The translations under genes and the position numbers were made by a program. From assembly GCA_017307285.1 (NCBI GenBank), contig JAFKFI010000050.1, positions 23,195 through 87,194 of the forward strand: a stretch of 64,000 nucleotides of DNA, read 5' to 3'. Under the pieces are notes generated by a model. That model saw only the letters and a list, made by a program, of their open reading frames with translations, was not told the DNA's origin and did not search any database. Of this stretch, positions 10,217 through 18,871 are shown in pieces. The number at the start of each line of letters is the position of its first letter. The stretch's first letter is position 1. Source of the DNA: Alphaproteobacteria bacterium (lineage in GTDB: Bacteria; Pseudomonadota; Alphaproteobacteria; Acetobacterales; Acetobacteraceae).

Positions 10217-10527
10217 ATGAGCGACAACACGATCGAGTTCGCAAGCTGACGCCCACCATCGGCGCCGAGACATTCGGCGTCGATCTCGCCGGTCCGCTCG
10301 GCCGCACGCGTCCCGAGATCGGGCGCAAGGCGCTGTTCGTCAATCGCGGCTTCACGACGCGCATCGCGCAGCTCGCGAAATCCGAGAGCGACGCGCTGCT
10401 CGAGATGCTGTTCCGTCACGTCGAGCTGACCGCATTCAGTTGCCGCTTCAAGTGGCGGGCCAACTCAGTCGCGTTCTGGGACAATCGCGCCGCGCAGCGC
10501 TTCCGCTCTGCCCAAATGTCCATGTAA
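10217..10527 (+). pseudogene. Broken TauD/TfdA-family 2-oxoglutarate dioxygenase
   Basis: A strong ribosome-binding site (AGGAGGG) precedes an ATG whose frame ends after ten codons. Shifted by one base, the sequence continues with the TauD N-terminus (LTPTIGAETFGVDL), then jumps directly to the C-terminal part (GRKALFVNRG ... SVAFWDNRAAQ). The central 150 or so residues, including the HxD iron ligands, are missing, and the true C-terminus is replaced by RFRSAQMSM. So there is one frameshift, one internal deletion and one 3' truncation. The family is clear; the protein cannot work. Confidence 0.85.
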
Positions 10528-10559
10528 CCCGATCTGCGAACGCGCCAGGAGACGATCCG

Positions 10560-10650
10560 ATGGCCGAGGGAGAATCACGCCGGACAGCCTGGATGATGGT
10601 GGCCCTGCTATTCTGCTTCATGCTGATCAACTTTGCCGACTCGCTCCCAG
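10560..10650 (+). pseudogene. Remnant: N-terminus of an MFS transporter
   Basis: An ATG behind a CAGGAG site opens a frame that looks like the first transmembrane helix of an MFS permease (residues 1-27, with MMVALLFCFMLINFAD). After about position 10642 it runs into unrelated sequence and then a stop. The rest of the transporter is absent. The join to the next fragment lies near 10642-10655. Together with the TauD remnant this may be the trace of a dioxygenase-plus-transporter operon. Confidence 0.6.
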
Positions 10651-10684
10651 GTTCAGCGATCCCTTACGGGACGGCGGCCACAAC

Positions 10685-10930
10685 ATGCGGGCAATTGGAC
10701 TGCATATGTTGGCCGCCGCGATCGAGAAGAAGGAGCTCAACCGAGCTACGTTGTGGGACGACATGAAGCAGCTCTGGGAAGATTATCGCCGCGAGCTAGA
10801 TGCCGCTCGGGACCGGTTCGACTTCCTGGTGCCGGTGGAGCTTCTGGTCCCGTCGGATGCCCACAATGAACGCTCTGTGCAGCAGTTCGAGATGTCAGTG
10901 GTCGACATCTGCGCCGCCCGCAACAACTAA
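10685..10930 (+). CDS. Unknown 81-residue protein, probably the C-terminal fragment of a lost gene
   Basis: The frame shows a natural, amphipathic, charged composition (acidic and basic residues alternating through KKELNRATLWDDMKQLWEDY) and ends in AARNN. It remains protein-like for about 12 codons upstream of the ATG, up to the apparent junction near 10645, suggesting that the original gene was longer and lost its 5' part. No ribosome-binding site is obvious before the ATG. I do not recognise the family. It could be a short real gene, but a truncated remnant is more likely given its neighbours. Confidence 0.35.
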   Translation: MRAIGLHMLAAAIEKKELNRATLWDDMKQLWEDYRRELDAARDRFDFLVPVELLVPSDAHNERSVQQFEMSVVDICAARNN

Positions 10931-10958
10931 TGCCGCAAAATATCTGCCGAAATAAGAT

Positions 10959-10980
10959 GGGGCGGACCAGTGCCCGCCCC
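10959..10980 (+). terminator. GC-rich hairpin, possible terminator
   Basis: Arms GGGGCGG and CCGCCCC with an 8-base loop lie 28 bases after the preceding stop codon. No T-run follows on the plus strand; on the minus strand the hairpin is followed by ATCTTATTTC. It could end transcription in either direction. The rest of 10931-11149 shows no gene. Confidence 0.35.
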
Positions 10981-11149
10981 AAAGCAACGGAACGCTTGTC
11001 CCTTAATCGGCAGACGGGGAATCCCTTGTCTCCATTGGGCCGCCAGCCTTCTTCGCCCGATGCTACCGTTCCCGGTCGGCGACGCTGAAATTAAGGCGCT
11101 TGTTCGGGCCGACCGGCTCCGCTGCCAGCGGAAGCCTAACCGTCCTCGG

Positions 11150-11938
11150 TCATCGCGGCCACTGCCGTATCGCCAGCAATCCCCCATCGATCGGCAGCAT
11201 GACGCCCGTCACCCAGCGGGCCTCGTCGCTCGCCAGATAGACCGCCGCATAGGCAACGTCCCATGCCGTGCCCTCGGTCTGCATCGGCACCATCTGTCGC
11301 CGGCGCTCCCGCCCCTCGGGGCCGAGGCGCGCGACCAGCGGCGTGTTCACCGTGCCGACGATGAGCGCGTTGGCGCGGATGCCCTTGGTCGCGTAGTCGG
11401 CCGCGATGGACAGGGTGAGTCCCTGCAAGCCGGCCTTCGACGCCGTGTAGGCGACGGCGCCCTGCGCGCCCGCGAGCCCGATGGTCCCGGCCAGCGAGGA
11501 GACGTTGACGATCGCGCCGCCGCCGCTCGCCAACATACGAGGGATACAGAAGCGGCAGCACAGCAAGGCCGAGGTCAGGTTGGTGTCGATGATGCGGCTC
11601 CAATCGTCGAGGTCGACGGTCTCCGCCGTTCCGCCGCGCCCGCCCGTGCCGACATTGTTGTGCAGGATGTCGAGCCGCCCGAAGCGCTCCACGGCGAAGG
11701 CCGCCATCGCCTCGGCCGCGTCGGGCCGCGAGACATCGGCGGCGAACGGCTCGGCATCGCCCCCCTCGCCTCGGATCTGCTCGGCGAGCGCCGCGGCGCG
11801 ATCCTGGCTGCGGTTGACCAGGACCACCTTGGCGCCCTCGCGCGCGAACAGGATGGCGGTCGCCGCGCCGTTGCCGACGCCCTCGGCTTGCGAAGCCGCT
11901 CCCGTGACGATGGCGACCTTGCCGGTCAGGCGCCCCAT
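11150..11938 (-). CDS. SDR-family NAD(P)-dependent oxidoreductase
   Basis: A 262-residue classical short-chain dehydrogenase/reductase. The cofactor motif is an unusual TGAASQAEGVG (the usual form is TGxxxGIG), the NNAG element reads NNVG, and the catalytic pattern is Ser in NVSSLAG with Tyr-x3-Lys in YTASK. The C-terminus has the usual PIDGG. Substrate unknown. It is a single gene running towards the fragment-rich region, with the divergent cupredoxin gene 85 bases away, so a shared control region at 11939-12023 is possible. Confidence 0.85.
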   Translation of the reverse strand: MGRLTGKVAIVTGAASQAEGVGNGAATAILFAREGAKVVLVNRSQDRAAALAEQIRGEGGDAEPFAADVSRPDAAEAMAAFAVERFGRLDILHNNVGTGGRGGTAETVDLDDWSRIIDTNLTSALLCCRFCIPRMLASGGGAIVNVSSLAGTIGLAGAQGAVAYTASKAGLQGLTLSIAADYATKGIRANALIVGTVNTPLVARLGPEGRERRRQMVPMQTEGTAWDVAYAAVYLASDEARWVTGVMLPIDGGLLAIRQWPR

Positions 11939-12023
11939 GCTGTTTCCCCCGTGATGTTCCGACCGACCCTATAGCGTCCGGAATGGCTGTTGAAGCCGGC
12001 GAGGTTTCGCGACACGCTGCCTC

Positions 12024-12446
12024 ATGCGCCGCTTGCTGGCCGCTCTCCTTCTCGCTCTCCCGCCGGTCGCCGGTTGGGCGCAGCGCAGTGCGCCGCCGCC
12101 GCACGGCCTGTCGGTTGGCCCGCAGACCATCACCATCCGGCTCTCAAGCTTCGCCTTCGAGCCGGACCACCTGCGCTTGCGGGCTGGCGTGCCGGTTCGG
12201 CTGCGGCTGGTGAACGAGAGCGACGGCGGGCACGATTTCAGCGCGCCCGGCTTCTTCGCCGCGAGCGCCTATTTCGCCGGCTCGGCGCCGCCGCCTGGCG
12301 GCACGATCGATGTCGCCGGCAAGTCGGCCGCCGAAATCTCCATCGTGCCGCAACGGCCCGGCAGCTATCGGGTCGAATGCACGCATTTCCTCCATAGTCT
12401 GTTCGGGATGACCGCGACCATCGATGTGGTCGGCGCGTCGCCCTAG
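12024..12446 (+). CDS. Periplasmic cupredoxin-domain protein
   Basis: A 140-residue protein with a signal peptide (residues 1-20, cleavage near AQ) and one cupredoxin fold. The type 1 copper set can be read: His70 in GGHDF, and Cys119, His124 and Met129 spaced C-x4-H-x4-M, as in plastocyanin-type sites. It would act in the periplasm as a small electron carrier or copper-binding protein. It is followed 14 bases later by a thioredoxin-fold gene on the same strand, probably in one transcript; the partner redox enzyme is not evident. Confidence 0.8.
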   Translation: MRRLLAALLLALPPVAGWAQRSAPPPHGLSVGPQTITIRLSSFAFEPDHLRLRAGVPVRLRLVNESDGGHDFSAPGFFAASAYFAGSAPPPGGTIDVAGKSAAEISIVPQRPGSYRVECTHFLHSLFGMTATIDVVGASP

Positions 12447-12460
12447 CGAGGGACAAAGAG

Positions 12461-13090
12461 ATGGCCGAGCCCAAGACCGTCACCGTCTACAGCGACTACA
12501 AGAGCCCATACGCCTATCTCGCCAAGGATCTCGCCTATGCGCTGGAGACGGAGTTCCCCGGCCGGCTCGAGTGGCTGCCCTACGTGCTGGATATCCCAAG
12601 CTATCTCGGCAGCGCCGAGCTCGACGCCGAGGGCCGCGTCGCCCGGGCCGAGCGCAACGCGCATCAATGGCGGCGGGTGCGCTATTCCTACATGGATTGC
12701 CGGCGCGAGGCGCGGAAGCGCGGCCTGACCATCCTCGGCACCCGCAAGATCTGGGATTCCGCGCCGGCGGCAATCGCGATGCTGTTCGCCAAGCGACAGG
12801 GCGACGCGGTGTTCCGCGGATATCACGACCGGGTCTTCGATCGCTTCTGGAGACGCGAGCTCGACATCGAGGATAGCGCCGTCCTCCTTGCCGTGCTCGC
12901 GGAGGCGGGCGCCGACACCGCTGGCCTCATGGACTTCCTCGCCGACGAAGGCCGCCGCGAGCTCGACGCGATCCATGAGGCCGCGCACGAGGCCGGGGTG
13001 TTCGGCGTGCCCAGCTTCGTCATCGATGGCGAGCTGTTCTGGGGCCGCGAGCATCTGCCGGTGATCCGCGATATTCTCCGCGCCGGCTGA
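12461..13090 (+). CDS. DsbA-family / 2-hydroxychromene-2-carboxylate isomerase-like protein
   Basis: A 209-residue thioredoxin-fold protein of the kappa-GST/HCCA isomerase group. The usual CxxC is replaced by SPYA in YSDYKSPYAYLA near residue 15, where the serine is the glutathione-contacting residue of this subfamily. The C-terminal GVPSFVIDGELFWG is the cis-proline segment. There is no signal peptide, so it is cytosolic. The role could be glutathione-dependent isomerisation of an aromatic intermediate, but no aromatic pathway surrounds it. Co-transcription with the cupredoxin gene is likely from the 14-base gap. Confidence 0.8.
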   Translation: MAEPKTVTVYSDYKSPYAYLAKDLAYALETEFPGRLEWLPYVLDIPSYLGSAELDAEGRVARAERNAHQWRRVRYSYMDCRREARKRGLTILGTRKIWDSAPAAIAMLFAKRQGDAVFRGYHDRVFDRFWRRELDIEDSAVLLAVLAEAGADTAGLMDFLADEGRRELDAIHEAAHEAGVFGVPSFVIDGELFWGREHLPVIRDILRAG

Positions 13091-13100
13091 ACCGGCCGGG

Positions 13101-13274
13101 TCAGGAGCGCCCTGCCCGCCCGGAGCGATTGCCGATCAGCCCAAGGACAACCGCGGCCAGGGTCGCGAGCACCGCGATGTACAGCAGCCATTTGAACAGG
13201 TGCAGGACCGCGCCGAGGATGGCGAAGGCGATCCACACGAGCACGATGAAGATCAGGATCGAACGGAGTGACAC
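13101..13274 (-). CDS. Small two-helix membrane protein
   Basis: A 57-residue frame starting at GTG behind a GGAAGAGG site. Almost all of it is two hydrophobic segments (residues 5-25 and 29-48, joined by HLFKW), followed by a short basic tail (NRSGRAGRS). Third-position GC use looks coding. It faces the thioredoxin-fold gene tail to tail with 10 bases between. No family is recognised; small proteins like this are common in the group and usually uncharacterised. Confidence 0.5.
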   Translation of the reverse strand: MSLRSILIFIVLVWIAFAILGAVLHLFKWLLYIAVLATLAAVVLGLIGNRSGRAGRS

Positions 13275-13314
13275 ATCCTCTTCCCCCGAGTTGACGGCTC
13301 GCGCCTGAAGCCAG

Positions 13315-14328
13315 TCACCCGGCGGGCGCCGCGTCGAGCGCCAGCAGCGCGAAGGTGGCGAGCCAGTGCTCTGCCATGTAGTCGCCCTTCACATTGGCCA
13401 GGCTGGCGTCGAGATGCGACCGGGCGGCCGCCTCCGCGCGCGGCCGCCTTGGATCGTTCGGAGCAAACGTCGCCGCGAGCGAGCGCCAGCACCAGGCTCG
13501 GCTGAGATTGAGGCCGTCGAGATGCACGATCTTGCCATCGCCGCGGTCGCTGACGATAGCGGGATGGAAAAGCGTCACGGGCTCGCCCCGCGCGAGACGC
13601 GGCAGGAAGCGGTCCAGCCACGGCGCGAACGCCTCGGCGGGCAGCACCCGCCTCATGCACTCGGCCTCGACCAGCGCGGAGGAGAGAAAATCCTCGCCGC
13701 TCGGCTCCCACCCCTGACAATCGGCATCGCCGCCATACCACGCGTCGGCCTTCAGGCGTGCGGCGTCCGCCAGTTCAGGGTTCGGCGCGGCGTCCGCGTA
13801 TTCGAGCGCGAGCGCCAGGGCGAACGCGGTGTTGGTGTGGGTGCCGGCGCGGATCGGATAGGTCGCTTTCGGCAGGAATGCGAGAAATCGCACGACGAAG
13901 GCCTCGGCCAGGGGCCGCAGCACCTCCGCCGCCGCGGCATCATACCGCGCGAGTTCGGCCGCCAGCATGAGCAGCCACGCCCAGCCATAGGGCCGCTCGA
14001 ATCCCCCGCGCATCGGCCCATCCAGATAGGCGAGCTCTCCGGCGACGTTCTCGCCCGTCAGATGCGTCGCGAACAACTCTCCGATCTCGCCCGAGACAGG
14101 CAGTTCCGGAAACCGTCGGCGAACGCGGGCGAGCAGCCAATAGCCATGCACGCAGGAGTGCCAGTCGAGGCTGCCGTAGAACACCGGATGCAGCGTCCGA
14201 GGCGATAGCAGATCCCCCGGCCCCGCCAGCACATGATCGAGCTTGTTGGGATATTCGCGGACCACGTGGCCCAGCGCGACCCGCGCGAGATCGTCGGCAA
14301 GCTTCGCGGTGAGGACCGGGGCGGCCAT
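13315..14328 (-). CDS. DUF2891 family protein
   Basis: A 337-residue protein with the DUF2891 signature near residue 50 (HPVFYGSLDWHSCVHGYWLL), an all-alpha, (alpha/alpha)-barrel-like family of unknown function. His and Cys in the signature suggest an enzymatic or metal-binding pocket. No signal peptide. It is a single gene on the minus strand, divergent from the first GT2 gene; the intergenic 136 bases hold no clear promoter motif. Confidence 0.75.
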   Translation of the reverse strand: MAAPVLTAKLADDLARVALGHVVREYPNKLDHVLAGPGDLLSPRTLHPVFYGSLDWHSCVHGYWLLARVRRRFPELPVSGEIGELFATHLTGENVAGELAYLDGPMRGGFERPYGWAWLLMLAAELARYDAAAAEVLRPLAEAFVVRFLAFLPKATYPIRAGTHTNTAFALALALEYADAAPNPELADAARLKADAWYGGDADCQGWEPSGEDFLSSALVEAECMRRVLPAEAFAPWLDRFLPRLARGEPVTLFHPAIVSDRGDGKIVHLDGLNLSRAWCWRSLAATFAPNDPRRPRAEAAARSHLDASLANVKGDYMAEHWLATFALLALDAAPAG

Positions 14329-14464
14329 GCCGTCGAGACTGCTCGATTCCGTGCGGCTCGACCAGTGGTCACGTCTGTGGGAGGCGATGCTGTGACTTTT
14401 GTCGATTGCCGCCTACAATGGCCCGCACGAAGCAGGCGCGGATCGTTTGGACGGAGGATCATTG

Positions 14465-15451
14465 GTGCGTCGCGATTCGGATATCTCCGTGGTCATCCCG
14501 ATGTACAATCGGGCCGATCTGATGATCGAGACCCTGGAGGCCGTGCTGTCCCAGACGATGCCGCCGGCGGCGGTCATCGTGGTGGACGACGGGTCCACCG
14601 AGGAGGAAGTCGCCAAGCTGCAACGGTTCGGCGCTGCGATCCAGATTGTTCGCCAGCACAATCAGGGCGTGCAGCGTGCGCGAAACGTCGGCATTCAGCG
14701 TGCCACGACCTCCTGGGTCGCGCTGTGCGACACCGACGATGTGTGGCAGCCGGATTGGCTCGAACGGATCGTCGCGCTGAGGTCGGCCGATCCGGGCATT
14801 GATTTCATCTTCGGCAATTTCCGAATTCTGCGCGATGACGTGATCGCGGAAGGCACCAAGTTCGACGATGCGCCCGCGGGGTACTGGGAGGCGGTAGGCG
14901 TCGAGCGGATGCCGGAGGGCTGGGCTTTCGGCTCATCGCTCGCGGGTTCGACCTTTCGCTGGCATCCGATGTTCCCCTCGGCAATGGCCTTCTCGAAGGA
15001 GCTTCTCGCACGCACCGGCGCGTTCGATCCGAAGCTCAATGGCCGCAGCAACGAGGACGGCGAATTCACCCTGCGACTGCTCTACCAGGCGCGGGCCGGG
15101 GCGATCCCCGAGGCGCGCGTCACCATCCGCAAGCATGGCGAGAACTTCTCGCGCGACCGGCTGCAAAACCTGATCGACGAGGTCTGGAGCCTCGATTTCG
15201 TCAAGCGCAACCACCCGGAGGCGCGGCCGTATGCCGGGATCATCGACCAGGAAATCGTCAAGCGCAGGATCGCCGCGGCGAACCTCGCCTTCGTCGCGCA
15301 CGACCACGACCTGGCGCGCCGGCTCATCAAGAGCGTCGCCTGGAAGCAGCGCCCGCTGAAGCTTCACCTCAAGCGCCTGGTCGCCGCTTTGCCCGACCCC
15401 GTCGCCATCCCGGCGAACGATTTTCTGCAGAGAATAGCCGAGCGCGGGTAA
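14465..15451 (+). CDS. Family 2 glycosyltransferase (copy 1 of tandem pair)
   Basis: A GT-A fold glycosyltransferase of about 328 residues. The nucleotide-sugar site is VVIPMYNR at the N-terminus with VVDDGST after it, and the metal-binding DxD is in LCDTDDVW. The start was set at GTG 14465, seven bases after GGAGG; TTG 14462 and an upstream TTG at 14399 remain open. The C-terminal part is closely similar to the next gene, so the two arose by duplication. Acceptor unknown; no flippase or polymerase gene adjoins them. Cytosolic, probably membrane-associated through its acceptor. Confidence 0.85.
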   Translation: MRRDSDISVVIPMYNRADLMIETLEAVLSQTMPPAAVIVVDDGSTEEEVAKLQRFGAAIQIVRQHNQGVQRARNVGIQRATTSWVALCDTDDVWQPDWLERIVALRSADPGIDFIFGNFRILRDDVIAEGTKFDDAPAGYWEAVGVERMPEGWAFGSSLAGSTFRWHPMFPSAMAFSKELLARTGAFDPKLNGRSNEDGEFTLRLLYQARAGAIPEARVTIRKHGENFSRDRLQNLIDEVWSLDFVKRNHPEARPYAGIIDQEIVKRRIAAANLAFVAHDHDLARRLIKSVAWKQRPLKLHLKRLVAALPDPVAIPANDFLQRIAERG

Positions 15452-15609
15452 AGCCGACGGCTGTCGCCCGCACCTAGCAGGCCGACGTTCACCCGACGAT
15501 GGGTACGGCTATCTCTGCCCCTTCCGACCAACATAAATTGAGACTGAATGTTGTAAATAATTTTATAACGTCTCATTCTACGGCTCTTACGCCGCGTGGT
15601 GAGGTCATC

Positions 15610-16602
15610 TTGGTACCCGTTGCCGCTCAGGAGTTCGCTGTCGTGATTCCGCTGTTCAATCGGGAGTCGCTCGTGGTTCAGACGCTCGAATCGGTCCTGC
15701 GGCAGTCGCTTGCCGCTGCCGAGGTGATCGTGGTCGATGACGGCTCCACCGATGGGTCGCGCGAGGCTGTGGCTCGCTTCGGCGAACGAGTGACACTGAT
15801 CTCGAATGGCAAGCAAGGGGTCCAGGCGGCCAGGAATGCCGGAATGGCGCTCGCACGGGCCTCGTGGATCGCGTTGTGCGACAGCGACGACCTGTGGGAG
15901 CCGACCTGGCTGGAACAGGTCGCGCGTCTCAGAAGCGCCGAGCCGGAGGTCGATTTCGTGTTCGGCAACTTCCGTCATCTGCGCGAGGACGGTCTTGGCA
16001 GGTCCACGAAGTTCGATGACGCACCCCCCGGCTACTGGTATCGAACGGGGCGGCGGGAGCGACCGGAAGGCTGGGTGTTCGACACCTGCATCGCGGGCGA
16101 GACGTTCCGCTGGCACCCCATCTTCCCCTCGGCGACGGCCTTTTCCAAGCAGCTTGTCAGCCGGGCCGGCGCCTTCGACCTGTCCCTAGCCGGCAAGCGC
16201 AACGAGGATGGCGAGTTCACCATCCGGCTGCTGTACGAAGCCAGGGCGGCGGCGATCCCTCAGCCGCTCGTCGCGATCCGCAAGCACGGCGAGAGCGTCT
16301 CGTCCGACCAGCTGAAGCTGTTGATCGACGAGATATGGATGCTTGATTTCGTCAAGCAGAACCACCCCGCGGCCCGGCCGTACCACGCGATGATCGATCG
16401 GGAGATCGTCCGAAGGACGATCGCCGGGGCGAACCTCGCCTTCGTTGCCCAGGACCACGAGCTCGCGCGGAAGCTCATCAAGAGCGTCGGGTGGAGACAG
16501 CGCCCGATGAGACTTCACCTGAAAAACCTGGTTTCCGCGTTGCCCGGCCCGATCGCGGTGCCGGCCAATGATCTGCTGCAGCGGCTCGCCGAGCGCCAAT
16601 AG
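15610..16602 (+). CDS. Family 2 glycosyltransferase (copy 2 of tandem pair)
   Basis: Paralogue of the preceding gene, with the same layout: VVIPLFNRES, VVDDGST, DxD in LCDSDDLW, and matching C-terminal motifs (LIKSVGWRQRPMRLHLKNLV against LIKSVAWKQRPLKLHLKRLV). The start is uncertain. TTG 15610 follows GGTGAGG and begins just before the conserved domain; an ATG at 15499 would add 37 residues encoded by an unusually AT-rich stretch (15530-15590) that looks more like a promoter. Different specificity from copy 1 is likely, since the middle parts differ. Confidence 0.85.
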   Translation: MVPVAAQEFAVVIPLFNRESLVVQTLESVLRQSLAAAEVIVVDDGSTDGSREAVARFGERVTLISNGKQGVQAARNAGMALARASWIALCDSDDLWEPTWLEQVARLRSAEPEVDFVFGNFRHLREDGLGRSTKFDDAPPGYWYRTGRRERPEGWVFDTCIAGETFRWHPIFPSATAFSKQLVSRAGAFDLSLAGKRNEDGEFTIRLLYEARAAAIPQPLVAIRKHGESVSSDQLKLLIDEIWMLDFVKQNHPAARPYHAMIDREIVRRTIAGANLAFVAQDHELARKLIKSVGWRQRPMRLHLKNLVSALPGPIAVPANDLLQRLAERQ

Positions 16603-16682
16603 GTGCCGCCAGGGCGCAACCATTCCGCTCCTTTGCCAACCTGGACCCACCCGGATAGCGTTGGCGCCGAGGAGGGTCCCGG

Positions 16683-18794
16683 ATGACGCCTGATCGAAGT
16701 GAGATTCGCGGCTCGGTGTGCCCGCATGATTGCCCGTCCACCTGCGCGCTGGAGGTCGAGGTGATCGCCGACGCGGAGAGCGGCCGCGGGCGGATCGGCG
16801 CGGTGCGGGGCGCGGCGGCGAACAACTACACGTCGGGAGTGATTTGCGCCAAGGTCGCGCGCTACCGCGAACGCATCCACCATCCCGACCGCCTCACCGT
16901 CCCGCTGCTGCGCACCGGCCCGAAAGCCTCCGGCCAGTTCCGCGAAATCGGCTGGGACGAGGCGCTGGATCGGGTCGCCGGCGCGTTCGCCGAAACATCG
17001 GCGCGGCATGGCTCGGAAGCGGTGTGGCCATTCTATTTCGCCGGCACGATGGGGCTCGTGCAGCGCGACGGGATCAACCGGCTGCGGCACGTGATGCGCT
17101 ACTCGCGTCAGCGCATGACGATCTGCACGGCGGTGTGCGAGGCCGGCTGGATGGCTGGCGCCGGCCGCTTCACCGGCACCGACCCGCGCGAGATCGCCAA
17201 GTCTGACCTGGTGATCGTGTGGGGTGGCAACCCGGTCCATACCCAGATCAACCTGATGACCCACATCACGCGGGCGCGGAAGGAGCGCGGCGCGCGGTTC
17301 GTGGTCGTCGACCCCTACCGCACCGCGACCGCGGCCGTCGCCGACGAGCACGTGATGCTGCGGCCCGGCACCGATGGCGCGCTGGCCTGCGCGATGATGC
17401 ACGTCGCCTTCCGCGACGGCTATGCCGACCGCGACTACATGGCGCACTACACCGATAGCCCGGCGGAACTGGAGGCGCATCTCCGGACCCGCACGCCGGA
17501 ATGGGCGGCCGGGATCACCGGCCTACCGGTGCACCAGATCGAGGAGTTCGCACGGACCTACGGCACCACGCAGCGCGCCTATATCCGCGTTGGCTATGGC
17601 TTCTCGCGGATGCGCAACGGGGCGGCCAACATCCACGCGGTGAGCTGCCTCCCCGCCGTCACCGGCGCGTGGCAGCACGAGGGCGGCGGCGCGTTCTGGA
17701 ACAATCGCGGCATCTATCGCTGGAACAAGACGCTAATCGAAGGCTGGGACAAGCGCGATCTCCGCATCCGCGAGATGGACATGAGCCGCATCGGCGCGGT
17801 GCTGACCGGGGACCGGCGCGAACTCGGCGACGGCCCGCAAGTCCACGCCATGCTGATCCAGAACCAGAACCCGGCGGTGGTCGCGCCTGACAGCAACCGG
17901 GTCCATCGCGGCTTGCTGCGCGACGATTTGTTCGTCTGCGTGCACGAGCAGTTCATGACCGAGACGGCCAGGATGGCCGACGTGGTGCTGCCGGCGACCA
18001 TGTTCATGGAGCACGACGACCTCTATCAGGCGGGCGGGCACGGGCACATCCAGATCGGCCCCAAGCTGATCGACCCGCCGGGCGAGTGCCGCTCCAACCA
18101 CGAGGTGCTTCAGGGTCTCGCCGCCCGGCTCGGCGCCAAGCATCGCGGCTTCGAGATGACGGCGATGGAGCTGATCGACGCCACCCTGATCGCCTCGGGC
18201 TGGCCCGACGCCAAGACGGTGCTGGAGCGCCGCTGGGTCGACGCGCAGCCCTCCTTCGAGGATTCGCATTTCCTCAGCGGCTTCGCCCATCCGGACAAGC
18301 GGTTCCATTTCGCCCCCGACTGGAGCCGTATCGGCCCAGATCACGCGCGGATGCCGAAGCTGCCGGACCATTTTGCGATCATCGATGAGGCCGGGCCGGA
18401 TCGGCCGTTCCGGCTCGTCGCGGCGCCGGCGCGCAATTTTCTTAACACCAGCTTCACGGAGACACCGGGCTCCCGCAGGCGCGAGGGCCGGCCGACCGCG
18501 CTCGTTCATCCCGACGACGCGGCGCGCCTTGGCGTCGTGGAGGGCTCGCGGGTGCGGCTCGGCAACGAGCGCGGCCAGGTGGTGGTCCACGCGAAGCTGT
18601 TCGACGGTGTGCAGCCCGGCGTGGTGATCGTGGAAAGCGTCTGGCCGAACGCCGATTTCGAGGGCGGCATCGGCATCAACGCACTCACCAGCGACGACCC
18701 CGCCCCGCCCTTCGGCGGAGCCGTGTTCCACGACACGGCGGTATGGATGGAAGCCGTCGCCGCCGAGCTCGCCCTGCCGGAGGCCGCCGACTGA
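16683..18794 (+). CDS. Molybdopterin (bis-MGD) oxidoreductase of the formate dehydrogenase/DMSO reductase superfamily
   Basis: A 703-residue molybdoenzyme. Four N-terminal cysteines bind a [4Fe-4S] cluster: Cys13, Cys17, Cys21 and Cys55 (C-x3-C-x3-C-x33-C). The molybdopterin-binding domain follows, and the C-terminal dinucleotide-binding domain runs from about residue 575 ([15 protein letters not shown] onwards). There is no Tat leader, so it is cytosolic. No electron-transfer subunit or chaperone gene adjoins it. The substrate is unknown; this is a common but uncharacterised alphaproteobacterial group. A phosphoketolase gene follows 77 bases later. Confidence 0.88.
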   Translation: MTPDRSEIRGSVCPHDCPSTCALEVEVIADAESGRGRIGAVRGAAANNYTSGVICAKVARYRERIHHPDRLTVPLLRTGPKASGQFREIGWDEALDRVAGAFAETSARHGSEAVWPFYFAGTMGLVQRDGINRLRHVMRYSRQRMTICTAVCEAGWMAGAGRFTGTDPREIAKSDLVIVWGGNPVHTQINLMTHITRARKERGARFVVVDPYRTATAAVADEHVMLRPGTDGALACAMMHVAFRDGYADRDYMAHYTDSPAELEAHLRTRTPEWAAGITGLPVHQIEEFARTYGTTQRAYIRVGYGFSRMRNGAANIHAVSCLPAVTGAWQHEGGGAFWNNRGIYRWNKTLIEGWDKRDLRIREMDMSRIGAVLTGDRRELGDGPQVHAMLIQNQNPAVVAPDSNRVHRGLLRDDLFVCVHEQFMTETARMADVVLPATMFMEHDDLYQAGGHGHIQIGPKLIDPPGECRSNHEVLQGLAARLGAKHRGFEMTAMELIDATLIASGWPDAKTVLERRWVDAQPSFEDSHFLSGFAHPDKRFHFAPDWSRIGPDHARMPKLPDHFAIIDEAGPDRPFRLVAAPARNFLNTSFTETPGSRRREGRPTALVHPDDAARLGVVEGSRVRLGNERGQVVVHAKLFDGVQPGVVIVESVWPNADFEGGIGINALTSDDPAPPFGGAVFHDTAVWMEAVAAELALPEAAD

Positions 18795-18871
18795 CGGCTA
18801 TTTCATCGCCGCGCGGCTTCCCAGCCAATCTTCCGCGTGCAAGCTCTCCCCGCAATCGCGGAGGTGTGCTG

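Noticed and set aside
10217..10527. TauD as a functional dioxygenase
   Set aside because: Frameshift after ten codons, missing centre with the iron ligands and altered C-terminus.
9884..11149. Insertion sequence or prophage remnant as cause of the broken genes
   Set aside because: No transposase fragment, terminal inverted repeats, target duplication or integrase was found; only ordinary metabolic gene pieces are present.
15499..15609. N-terminal extension of the second GT2 protein
   Set aside because: AT-rich, not similar to the first GT2, and a better-placed ribosome-binding site precedes TTG 15610; kept only as an alternative start.
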